A stretch of 64,000 bases of DNA, taken from assembly GCA_029204225.1 (NCBI GenBank), contig CM055102.1:129501-193500 (forward strand). Reading direction: 5' to 3'. Position numbers and translations under genes: made by a program. Of the stretch, positions 54,361 through 64,000 are shown piece by piece; position 1 is the first letter of the stretch, and every line of letters starts with the position of its first letter. The notes under the pieces were generated by a model. The model was not told the origin of the DNA, did not search any database, and saw nothing but the letters and a program-made list of their open reading frames with translations. Origin of the DNA: Diphasiastrum complanatum (lineage: Eukaryota > Streptophyta > Lycopodiopsida > Lycopodiales > Lycopodiaceae).

Positions 54361-54544
54361 TTTGACTAGTCCCATCGCTGTTAGCAGTAGCCCTACAATG
54401 ATTCACTAGTGGATAGGGAGCATTTGCCACCATTGGAGCCAGAAATGGTGTTTCTCCGTCTATTCAAGTTTGCACGAACAGTATGGAGAAGACCATGGCA
54501 GAGATGCGAGCGATGCTAAAGACATAAGCCTACCCGCTTTGCTA

Positions 54545-55515
54545 GAAACCCTCCCGAGAGAACTACTGATATTATAGATTAGTGGTTACATAAATGGGAA
54601 GAATACTTTGACCTGAAACGGGCCCCAACTGATGAAGGTTGGCGAGTCCACAAAGCTGCTTATCATTTAACTGCCTTTGTTAACAGGCGGAGGCGCAAGT
54701 TATTGAAGTCCAATCAAGCCCCTTCCACCTGGGGTGATTTAAAGCGATCTTTCAGAGTTCAATTTATTCATCCACATGAGCATGTATGTGCCACGGATGC
54801 TTGGTTTTTGCATCACCAGAGGCAATACACAGTGCAGGAATATGCTTATAGGTACAGAGAGGTACTTATCAAGGTACTAGAGGAGATTCCTGAGTGGCTT
54901 GTGGTTCACAAGTTTATCTTTAGCCTTCCTGAAGAGTTGAGGCCTTCAATTTTTAATGAAGGCTGCAAAACCTTGGAAGAGGCAGTTGCAACAGCGCTCA
55001 ACTTTGAAGGTAATGTGAAAAACAAGGCTGAATCTGGAATGGCAAGTTGGCCCCAGAAGAAGGGTTCGCAAAAGCCTGGCCAAGCGGGTCAAAAGGACTT
55101 CTTGCAGAAGGATTCTATCCAGATGCAGCGAACTTTGAAGCACAAGTCAGCATCTCCTATGGCTCGTCGTGCTTATGACAAGTCTCCCGTCACTCCAGAG
55201 CAAAAGGATAAGGCCAAGATAGATGGAAAATGGTTTTTCTGTCTTGGCAAGCATCTTTTCAAGGATTGTCCTCGACGCATGGGCAAGAAGCTCCATGTAT
55301 TACAACAACGTCAAGATGAGGGCAAGGATGAGGAAATATTAGATGACCTGTTGATAAGTGACGATGAGGACACTCGTCGTGTCATGACTATTTCGGTGCG
55401 GAAACTTGTCCCACAAGCACCTGTTTGCTTTTTGTCCACCAAGTCGTGTGAAGCCTATCAATTTCCAGATAGTGATTGGATGCGTTGCAAGGTGCCACCA
55501 TTTTCAGTAAGATAG
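54545..55515 (+). pseudogene. Ty3 gag
   Basis: HKWEEYFDLKRAPTDEGWRV, then STWGDLKRSFRVQFIHP, EYAYRYREVLIKVL and LPEELRPSIF form the gag capsid part. A zinc knuckle follows as CLGKHLFKDC (near 55240) with its first Cys changed to Phe (WFFCLGK). The frame is open from 54703 to 55515, then reads into RT sequence out of frame. Confidence 0.8.
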
Positions 55516-56490
55516 ATCTCAAAAGTGGGTACCATCAAATACGGATTCGAGAAGAAGACGTCCAAAAGACGGCCTTCCGAACCCGTTTTGGGCATTATGA
55601 GTTTTTGGTTATGCCATTTGGGTTAACCAATGCACCGGCCACATTCATGGTGCTCATGAATGATGTCTTGCGTGACTATATCGGCAAGTTTGTTGTCAAT
55701 TTTATTGATGATATATTGGTCTACGGTATGGTGGTAGTCGAGCATGAGATTCATCTCCAGATCGTATTTGGCAAGTTGCAAGCTTGTCTTGTATGCCAAT
55801 GCTCAGAAGACTGAGTTGTGTAAGACTCGTGTCGAGTATTTGGGTCACGTAGTGACGGCTGAGGGTATTTCGATTGACCCAGCCAAGGTGGCTGTGGTTA
55901 AGAAGTGGCCGAGGTCTACCGATATACGCCAATTACAATCTTTCTTAGGCTTTTGTAAGTTCTACCGACGATTTGTTATGAACTATTCCTAGATAGTTGC
56001 TCCTTTAACGGACCAGTTACGGAAAAACAACACTATAGTTTGGTGGGATGATGAAGCTCAGCACATGAAAACTTGAAGGAGTCAATGGCTACAACTCCAC
56101 TCCTCAAAATCGTTGATACCGTTTGCCTAGAGATGGATGAAGTGACATTGCCATAGGTGTGGTGCTGAGCCAAGAGGGTAGACCAATAGTGAGAGCAAAA
56201 AGTTTACACCAGCTCAACAAAGATATCTTACACACGAGCAAGAGCTATATGCAACCATACATGCGCTCAAGGTGTGGCGACATTATTTGTATGGCGCCGA
56301 GTTTTATGTGTACACAGGCCATCATACTAAGGTATTTTTGCACTCAGCCAGATTTGAAGGGAAGGAAAATGTGCTTACTGATGCACTATCGCGGATACTG
56401 CATCAAATGAGCTTTATTGTAGTTGACAATGATCTCATGGAGGAGATCAAGAAGGCTCAGCAAAAGGACCCACATTGTCAGCGTGTGTGA
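55476..56490 (+). pseudogene. Ty3 reverse transcriptase and RNase H
   Basis: [47 protein letters not shown] (near 55705), VEYLGHVVTAEGISIDPAKV, LGFCKFYRRFV, then RNase H fragments ([29 protein letters not shown]). Frameshifts occur near 55800, 55990, 56070 and 56230. The protease and the first part of RT are missing. Confidence 0.85.
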
Positions 56491-56583
56491 CCTGATGCAC
56501 ACAAGATAGTCGACCAAACGGAAGAGTCAGCTTCGCCTATTGCTTCCGTAGAGGCACACATTAGTACATATCTATAATACACC

Positions 56584-57309
56584 GTGAAGGAAGGTATGTT
56601 GTTGAGAAATGGAAAGGTATTTGTGCCAGACGTGAAGGATCTTCGTCGTAAGATACTTCATGAATGCCATAATAGTCCCTACGCAGGGCATCCTGGTATT
56701 GATAAGACCAGTGAGGTTGTAAGAAAGAATTATTTCTGGCCACGACAGCAGCAAGACGTAAGAGAGCACATCCAACATTGCACAGCTTGTCAAGTAAACA
56801 AGGCCGAGAGAGTAAGTCCTCTGGGCTTGCTACATCCACTTGAGATACCTATCGCAACGACCAAGAAGGTCACAGTTCTTCAAGTAGCTGGGTTGTTTAT
56901 CTATAATGTGATCAGGTTGCATGGACTCCCGAAGTCCATTGTGTGTGACAGGGATCCCAGGTTTACAAGTAATTTTTGGACAGAGGTGTTTGCCAAGCTG
57001 GGAACACAGTTGCGGATGAGTAGTATGGAGCATCCTTAAAAGGATGGCCAGACAGAGAGGGTTAATCAGATCTTGGAAGACATGCTTCGTGCATATGTTA
57101 GTGGAATGCAGGCAGACTGGTTGAAGCACTTACCCTTAGTAGAGTTTGTGTATAATGATAAGAGACATGCATTCACAGGATTGAGCCCTTTTGAGCTCAA
57201 CTATGGTTATAGGCCAACTAGCCCAGCAACAATAGGCATTCCACGAAAGGTGCCCAGCGCTGCAGAGTTTTTAATCCAAATGCGGCAGAGGCTAGAAACG
57301 GCACGATAA
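56584..57309 (+). pseudogene. Ty3 integrase
   Basis: HHCC region: HECHNSPYAGHPGIDKT, CTACQVNK. The segment with the first catalytic Asp is deleted after LLHPLEIPIA. The second Asp (VCDRDPRFTSNFW) and Glu ([13 protein letters not shown]) remain, with a stop codon between them near 57037. It ends at RLETAR with TAA, just before LINE-10. Confidence 0.85.
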
Positions 57310-57351
57310 TCCGGAAAAAGAGACGGAAATTGTCGATGATGCAAGGGATTG

Positions 57352-60300
57352 GGAGCATCCCGGGGCCCCATCCATACCATCTTCAGTTTGGGGTATGGAA
57401 TTGTGATGGCATTCACTCATCCTCTACAGCAGGTGATCTGATTGACTTTATTACTGGACAAGACCTACTATTTTTCATGGAGACACACGAGAGCCAGGAG
57501 CAGGGACTACCCACTTTCCCAAGATACAGATGGGATTCAATATACAGACCTGAGACTAGATCAGCTAGCGGTCGTGGTTCTGGAGGGGTGGCTTGTCTCT
57601 ATAGAGAGTCCCTTCATCAGATTATTGAGTTCGTCAGACCCGATGAGCATGCACGATATATCTGGTATCGTATTACAGGACGGGATAGGGACATTTTCAT
57701 TGTTGCCTGCTATTTTCCTCCGGAGTCCTCTTCTTTTGTTGAAGGTGTTGGCTCACCTTATTTGGACCTTTCAATGGATATCATCAAATTTGCTGAGCGG
57801 GTGCATATTTTTCTCACTAGGGATTTCAATGCCCGGACTGCTTCACGACAGACAGAGTTCCATGATTCTACAAACCAGCTCCGAGTTCACGCCCTTGACA
57901 GTGATAGCTTGGGGATCACCAAGATTTCTAAGGATGGACCGGGACCTCTTACAGCATATGGTGAGTATCTGTTACAGTTTGGTGAGGCACATGAGTTAGC
58001 CATTTACAATGGCCTACCTCACTGGCCTAATTTTGGCAGCTATACTTGTCATCCTCATAGTGGCGGTCAGAGTATTGTTGATTACCTCATGGGGTCACCT
58101 TCATCCATTCCCCTCATTCACAGTTTCTATATCTCTCCCACCACTCTCTCTGATCATTCGTTCCTTTCCTTCGCTATTGGCCACCTTCCATCACTGCCAC
58201 CTCCACCACAATCCACACTACCCCGTGCACCCAAATACACTTTCCACCCCCTCTACATACCGCTCTCGCTCTACCAAGAATCCCTTGCCTCCTTACTTCA
58301 CTCTTTTCCGCACAACAAATCACTGAAGTCTCAGGCTGCCTTCCTCACCACTTCTCTCCATACCGCTGCAACTTTAGCCTTTTCATCTAAACGTTACAAA
58401 AATAGACCAACTCATCCGCGATCACCTCAACCTTTCCATCCACCATGGTACGACGAGGAATGCCACTCCCTTCACCACACTGTCACACATGCTCATTTCC
58501 ATGCCCCCCATCTCCTCTCCTCATGGCAAGTGTACAACCGCACACTTTGCCGCAAAATACGTGCCTATGATGACTCTGAAGGAAGCTACCTTGTGAACCT
58601 CCTTTTCAGCTCCTCTTCTGGTGCCTTTTGGCGTGAATTTATCCCCTATGCTCCACCCCCTCTCCTGGATGACCTACATACCTGGACTGACTATGCTACC
58701 CAACTTTACACTATACCCACTGATACACCCATTTCCATCTCTCCTCGACCTTCAGACTTCACCCTCTTCACCCCTAAGTTGGTCCAGGTAGCAGTCAAAA
58801 AATTGAAAACCCATCGAACTAGAGACGTTGAAGATCTTGAATCCGAACTACTGATTCACGCCTCAAACACTCTTGCCCCCACACTATCCACTCTCCTCAA
58901 CCACGTTGTTGTTGAAGGCTTCCCATCTTCCTGGTGCACCAACATCATACATGATATCCATAAAAATGGTGACCCCATGTTACTTGGTAATTGTCGCACT
59001 ATCATGATTGGGCATGTTATATGGCACCATCCTTCAGTCTGCAGTTAGCTCAGAGAAAGAGTCCAAGAGATTGCATGCATTGGGCCAGGCAGGGTTCGCG
59101 CTCATTACTCCACTACTGATCATATCTTCAAACTTCGAGCTCTCACTGAGGAAGCTAGGCACAAAAAAAAGGTTTACTATTGTTTTGTGGACTTTGGGAA
59201 AGCTTTTGACTCTGTCCCACGCTCTCTACTTATCCAGAGACTTCGCGACCTGGGTTTCTCGACGGATATTATTCTAGCTGTCATGGCTCTCTATGAGAGG
59301 GTGGCATTTCTGAGCAGATCCGAAGTACTATTGGGGTTAAGCAGGGATGCTCTCTTTCGCCAGTTCTTTTTGGACTATACATCGATGAGCTGGAGCGAGT
59401 CATTTCTCAATGTGGCGGACGGTTGCAGGCTTGGTGACATTCTGATCACTATCCTTCTATATGCGGATGATGTGGTGCTATCCTCTCATACCAGAGAGGG
59501 ATTACAGAGACAGCTGGATTGCTTACACACCTTCAGTACCCAGTGGGGTTTAGGGGTGAACCTCTCGAAGACCAAAATCATGGTCTTGAATACCTCTCAG
59601 GCTTTCATGCAGAGTCAGGAGCTTACCTTTGATGGACAGCCTCTAGAGGTGGTTTCTTCTTGCCTTGGCGTGCTCTTCACTGGTCCTACTTTCAGTATGA
59701 GACAGGCGGCTACTTCTAGACTTGGAAGGGTCATTCTTCCTTGGTCCAGTTGGAGAGATTCTGCTTCCGTAAGTCTATTAGGGATGCCCCGAGTAAGTGC
59801 AGACTTTTTGACATACAGACCACCATGTTAGCTCGCATGATTCGGGCGAAACCCTCTGTCCCACATGAGATCATTCTTACAGAGTTTGCCACCTCCCATA
59901 TCTAGATAGAGGCAGCCTTCCAGAGCTTATCACGTACATCCAAAGAGCTCAAGCACTTCCAGATACAGAGCAGAGATACACATGGCTTGCACTCATGTCC
60001 TCCCACCATCTTCAGGCTCAAGGATATCGGCTGTCATGGTTCTCTCAAGCATCACACTTACTCACGGAGACATTCGGTATCACTATCACAAATCTCCCAT
60101 TGGCTACACACCAGTACATTAGACGGTTTTTATACAGAGCATATCTTGACCGTACTTGGCGACGCCAGTTGGGGGTTAAGCCTGATTACTACCGGATTCA
60201 CTTTTTGGAGTAGGATGCCGCTGGACTTCAAATTTTACCTCAATATTTGTCTTCAGGACTATCACACAATCTCTGCTTCACTTTGGGACAATTCAGAGTC

Positions 60301-60830
60301 TCCTTGCACCAGTTGGCTATCGAGACTGGCAAATTCCAGGGTACACCACAAGAGGAAAGATTGCGCCAGCTATGTTCTTTACACGAGGTAGAGTCCGAGG
60401 AGCACTTCATCTTCAAATGCCCCATATAATATGCGATCAAAGGGAGATACCACTGCCTGTTCCGGGAGATGCCTACTACACTCAAATCACTTATTGCATA
60501 TGCGCTCATGATACGAGAGATGGTCTTGCTATGATAGGATATGGTACTAGTCAGCTCACCAGCCACATTCTAGCTCTCAGGCTCAGATTACATCATTCTT
60601 CTCCAAGAGACAACCACGCCGAGACCTCGAGTTGGACGATGACGACGATGATACACCACCTCACAAATATCAGGGACAGTGTATCACCCACAGTCATGTG
60701 GCAACCCGCCCTACCCGCCCTGTTATGAGAGCACACCGTTCTCATCCTCCTAGATGACGATGACGACGATCCATACTACCTCCTGCTACAGCTCGTATCA
60801 CATCCTTTTTCAGTAGTAGTGCTAGATGAT
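57352..60830 (+). pseudogene. LINE-10 ORF2
   Basis: Open from 57330 to 59048: endonuclease GVWNCDG, METHES, CYFPPE, FNARTASR (with TRD in place of GD before FNAR), SIVDYLMGS, LSDHSF, then the linker. RT continues with frameshifts: CFVDFGKAFDSVPRSLLIQ (near 59180), LLYADDVVLSS (near 59455), with KQGCSL split near 59335. The C-terminal zinc region is at 60365-60430 (QLCSLHEVESEEHFIFKCP). The Asp/Gly changes and frameshifts make it inactive. Confidence 0.85.
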
Positions 60831-61036
60831 ATGTTTCTACTCTGATATGTTTCTACTCTTAGTAGCTATTTTTGCTCCCACTTATGGAAAGTTTGTAGTT
60901 TACAGTTATATTGTTCATTTTTTATGCATAGTTTTTCTTTCTTGGAGACGTTTATATACGCTCCCATGGTTACCACATACTTGACATGTACTCTTATTGG
61001 TCTTATATGCCTTTTGGCATGGAAAAGACATTAATA

Positions 61037-61039
<3 letters not shown>

Positions 61040-61113
<74 letters not shown>
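61040..61113. repeat. (CT)n tail of LINE-10
   Basis: About 37 CT units between the 3' signature of LINE-10 and the 5' region of LINE-11. Confidence 0.92.
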
Positions 61114-61115
<2 letters not shown>

Positions 61116-61371
61116 GCCAGCGCCAGGGATGGCGAATGCTCTGCTGTGGGCGCCCTCCATCGTTGTTGCTGCTGGGCCTCCATCGCTGCTTTTCTACCCT
61201 GAGTTGCTGGCCCTCCATCGCTGCTCTACCCTGTTGTTGCGGATCTGCTCCATCGCTACCTATCGCGACTACTCCATAGTTGTCCAACGCTGGTGCCCTA
61301 CTGCTGCAGGTGTGCCCTCGCTATTGCTGATCTTCTGCAAGTTTGAGCGCCCTCCTCTATCGCAATAAGAT

Positions 61372-62349
61372 ATGCCACATCGCAAAGGAGCCGTTGCCTC
61401 TACTCCTGAACCATCCTCTGTTTCTAGCATGGCTTCAGCATCTTCCTTACAGCCAGATCCACCTACACCTTCTCCTTCTATGCCTGTTGCAGTTCCTATC
61501 TCCCCATCAAACCCAATTCTTGATAATAGTGAAACTACTGTAGCTATTCCCTTGACTCCAGACACTCCAGTAGCAACTGTTTCTTTCCCTCCATATGCCT
61601 TGGTCAAACTTCTTCGGGATGATCAACTCCGTCTATTTGAATACCTTAACAATCACAAAGAGCAACTGTCTTCTCATGATTCTTTGCTTCTAGGGGTGCA
61701 ATCGCATCTTCAGAAGTTGGATACTTCCATTCAAGAACTCAAGAACGAAGTTGCAGTTATAAAAAGTGAAGCTTCTTCTCAAATTGCTACTCCAGCTAAA
61801 ATCCAGCATCTCAAAAATCAGGTGGAACAGCACCATACGGCTGTTCAGTCATGGGCAGATGTGCTTAAAGGTTCGTCTACAATTATCTCTCCACCTTCGC
61901 CTTCGCCTTCGTTTATCTCAGCCACGTTCACTGAGAGCCGTCTGCGAGAACATAAAGCTCTCAATGTTCGTGTTAGAGGTATCCCGAACTCTCAAAATGT
62001 TGTCAAAGAAGCTGAGAAGTTTTTGGAAGGAAATCTTCAACACCATAGCAGCAAAGGTATGGAAACTGACTGGCGACCTAAGAAGGACCTGGATACTCTT
62101 GTCATCCGCTTCACATCAGTGTCTCACTGCCGTGAAGTTTTAGGGAAGAGATTCAAATTGCGGGATACCAAAGTCTACCTGGACGAAGATCTTACCTTTA
62201 TCCAAGTTCAAGAACGTAAGAAGGCAAGACAAGAAGCTCTATCAACTGGCAAGCGGCTTATCTATCGTGATGGTATTATCAGACTTGTCGATCGGAAGCC
62301 TATAGTTAATAAGAAGATTTCTGAGATAGAGTCTGAGATAGAGAAATAA
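61372..62349 (+). CDS. LINE-11 first ORF1, intact
   Basis: 325 residues from MPHRKGAVASTPEP to SEIEK. Pro/Ser-rich N terminus (1-75), coiled coil (about 80-165: LNNHKEQLSSHDSLLLG, LDTSIQELKNEVAVIKSEA), linker, then NVRVRGIPNSQNVVKEAEKF, LVIRFTSVSHCREVLGKRF, VYLDEDLTFIQVQERKKARQ and LIYRDGIIRLV. This is the best-preserved ORF1 in the window and matches the L1-type ORF1p layout. With no ORF2 in cis it would need reverse transcriptase supplied in trans. Confidence 0.8.
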   Translation: MPHRKGAVASTPEPSSVSSMASASSLQPDPPTPSPSMPVAVPISPSNPILDNSETTVAIPLTPDTPVATVSFPPYALVKLLRDDQLRLFEYLNNHKEQLSSHDSLLLGVQSHLQKLDTSIQELKNEVAVIKSEASSQIATPAKIQHLKNQVEQHHTAVQSWADVLKGSSTIISPPSPSPSFISATFTESRLREHKALNVRVRGIPNSQNVVKEAEKFLEGNLQHHSSKGMETDWRPKKDLDTLVIRFTSVSHCREVLGKRFKLRDTKVYLDEDLTFIQVQERKKARQEALSTGKRLIYRDGIIRLVDRKPIVNKKISEIESEIEK

Positions 62350-62373
62350 AGAGATGTCCAATTGAACATGTAA

Positions 62374-63188
62374 ATGGCGCATGTATCACCTGCCCCCCCT
62401 TCTGAAGAATCCACCATCTCAGCCTCTGCACCTCTAGCTATCCCTGGTTTCGTTCTACCTTATGCTATTCCTCTCTCTCCCACTTTTACTTTCACCTCTA
62501 CTTTGTCTAATACCGAGCCTGCTATTGCTCTTCCTGTAACCCCATCTCTAGAAGCGCCTCCATCAACCTCTTCAATGCTTTTGGCATTCAGTGAAGGGTT
62601 TATATAGGTCTTCGGCCTTCTCTCCAATCACCGGAAAGAAATGGATTCTCATCGAGAGATGATCCTATCAGTGCAAGCATACCTTCAACAGGTTAAAGTA
62701 AAGTGAAGCAGCATCTTACATCTGTCCAATCTTGGGCAGATATTCTCAAAGGTCCAGGAAAATCGGCGAATGCTCCAGTTTCTTTCATTTCTAATACGCT
62801 TACTGAGAGCCAGTTGCGCGAGCAAAAGGCTCTCAATGTCCGTGTCAGAGGCATCCCGGATTCTCAGGATGCTTTTACTGAAGCCAAAAAAAATTTGGAA
62901 GCTACTCTCCATCATCACAACAAAGGTTTGGACTCAGCCTGGCGTACCAAGAAAGATGCTAATACCCTTGTCTTGCGCTTCATCTCGTTGGAATCGCGAC
63001 GGGAGGTGCTACATCAAAGACACAAACTAAAAGATACCAAGATTTTCCTGGACGAAGACCTCACTTTTGTACAAGTGATGGAAAGAAAAGAGGCTCTGCA
63101 AAAAGCGAGAGACACAGGGAAACATCTCATTTACAGAGACGGTAAAATCCGTTTTGTTGAAGCTAAACGTTTAGCGGAAACGAAATAG
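62374..63188 (+). pseudogene. LINE-11 second ORF1, broken in the coiled coil
   Basis: MAHVSPAPPSEESTISASAP opens a Pro/Ser-rich N terminus that stops at 62607. After a frame change and a further stop near 62704, HLTSVQSWADILKGPGK, NVRVRGIPDSQDAFTEAKK, LVLRFISLESRREVLHQRH, IFLDEDLTFVQVMERKEALQ and LIYRDGKIRFVE follow to TAG 63186-63188. It is clearly a divergent paralogue of the first ORF1, not a recent copy. Confidence 0.78.
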
Positions 63189-63460
63189 ATGATTTTAAAG
63201 TTGGAGTTAGAATAGAGTTGAGTTTGAGTTTGAGTTTAATATCCAGTTGACCTTGTAAATGGTTGCATTTTCGCACCATAGATTCCTGGACTAATGCGTA
63301 GTGGCTAATTATAGCTTAGTTTTCTTACCTGGTTGACAATATTGTCCCGTCTTGTTTCCATCATACTTGGATGTGTTGTTTTTCTCTTATATGCCTTTGG
63401 GCATGGAAAAGACGTTAATACAACTTTCTTCTTCTTCCTCTTCTTCTTCTCTCTCTCTCT

Positions 63461-64000
63461 GAGGGGAAACGTCTTGTAGACCTTCTCTATAGTTCCTCAT
63501 CTGGTACTTTCTGGCGTGAGTTTATCCCCCGTGCTCCACCTCCTTTGTTGAAAGATCTACGTTGTTGGACTGAATATGCCACTCTACCTTATACCTTTCC
63601 CATTGATCCCATTGTGATTTCTCCTCACCCCTCCACCTTCTCCTTTTTCACCCCTGCTATGGTCTCTCTTGCCATTGAGAAACTGAAGACCCATCGTGCT
63701 CGTGATATAGAGGACCTAGAAGCCGAACTCTTGATCCATGCTCCTGATATACTTTCACCCGTCCTGGCATCACTCCTTAATCAAGCTGTCATCTCTGGAT
63801 TTCCCCTTCCATGGTGTACCAACCTCATCCATCCCATTCATAAGAGCGGTGACCCTGTGAAACCCGACAACTATCGCACCATCATGATTGGGCACATTGT
63901 GGCTAAACTTTATGGCACTATCCTTCAGACAGCGATCAGTTGTGAGGCAGAGACACGTCTACTACATGCTTTGGGACAGGCTGGTTTCAGGTCACAGCAT
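63461..64000 (+). mobile_element. LINE-12: RT fragment, runs off the window
   Basis: It starts in the linker (GKRLVDLLYSSSSGTFWREF) directly after the mixed TTC/CT tail of LINE-11. The frame appears open through LVSLAIEKLKTHRARDIED, WCTNLIHPIHKSGDPVKP and DNYRTIMIGHIVAKLYGTIL to the end of the window (LHALGQAGFRSQH). Confidence 0.8.

Larger units (their letters stand above)
54430..57348 (+). mobile_element. Truncated Ty3/gypsy element, no LTRs
   Basis: Gag, then RT, RNase H and integrase on the plus strand, with a deletion of the protease and RT start. It is cut on the left by LINE-9 and on the right by LINE-10, with no LTR or primer site visible. It is a different family from the element at 29715. 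Confidence 0.85.
57349..61113 (+). mobile_element. LINE-10: ORF2-only LINE with (CT)n tail
   Basis: It starts in the loop/3' arm of the ORF1/ORF2 hairpin (GGGAGCATCCCGGGGCCCC region, 57349-57371) and includes the whole ORF2 in broken form, the 3' signature GGCATGGAAAAGACATT, AATAAAG at 61016-61038 and a (CT)n tail 61040-61113. Confidence 0.85.
61114..63460 (+). mobile_element. LINE-11: non-autonomous element with two ORF1 copies
   Basis: It follows directly after the LINE-10 tail. A 5' region (61114-61371) leads to a first ORF1 (61372-62349), a second ORF1 copy (62374-63188), about 200 bp of 3' sequence, then GGCATGGAAAAGACG, TTAATACAAC and a (TTC)/(CT) tail (63424-63460). No ORF2. Confidence 0.75.

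Overview
This window looks like nuclear DNA of a land plant with a transposon-crowded genome. The plant assignment rests on exons of a chloroplast SRP54 gene, LTR retrotransposons primed by initiator tRNA-Met or tRNA-Asp, and Copia, chromovirus and Tat/Athila-type elements. The LINE set makes me lean towards a seed-free vascular plant such as a fern, but that is a weak inference. I see no bacterial-style operons, no rRNA or tRNA genes and no CRISPR array. The only host gene I can support is the chloroplast SRP54 gene on the minus strand. Its last six coding exons lie at 51494-51631, 51048-51191, 22003-22078, 21354-21439, 20927-21052 and 20587-20706. The intron between the second and third of these is about 29 kb and full of retroelements. 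The 5' part of the gene was not found and probably lies beyond position 64000.

Layout. 1-14027: remnants of a minus-strand Ty3-type element family with a tRNA-Asp primer site and LTRs of 814 and 836 bp. One of its coding regions is split by a younger non-coding LTR retrotransposon (2559-7763). 14585-16210: Copia remnant. 16690-17960: decayed Ty3 pol remnant. 17961-20586: 3' flank of the SRP54 gene. 20587-22078: four terminal exons. 22224-50905: the giant intron, holding a chain of LINEs all on the plus strand, one nearly intact chromovirus (29715-36136), a Copia fragment (45349-48465) and a tiny tRNA-derived SINE (45005-45090). 50906-52090: two more exons in unique sequence. 52090-64000: further LINEs and a truncated Ty3 element, inside what is probably the next intron upstream.

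The LINEs are the most interesting system here. They encode an ORF1 protein (coiled coil plus L1-ORF1p-like RRM and C-terminal domain) and an ORF2 protein (APE endonuclease, reverse transcriptase, C-terminal zinc motif). In two copies ORF1 and ORF2 lie in one reading frame, separated by a single UAG, then an identical 6-nt spacer, then a strong hairpin whose stem sequence differs between copies while its pairing is kept. A third copy has UGG in place of UAG. ORF2 has no AUG ahead of the first endonuclease motif. This points to programmed readthrough or another stop-coupled mechanism. The elements end in (CT)n, (TTTC)n or (TTC)n tails rather than poly(A), and the next element usually starts directly in the tail of the previous one, giving head-to-tail chains. 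Two ORF1-only derivatives, one with duplicated ORF1, look like non-autonomous relatives.
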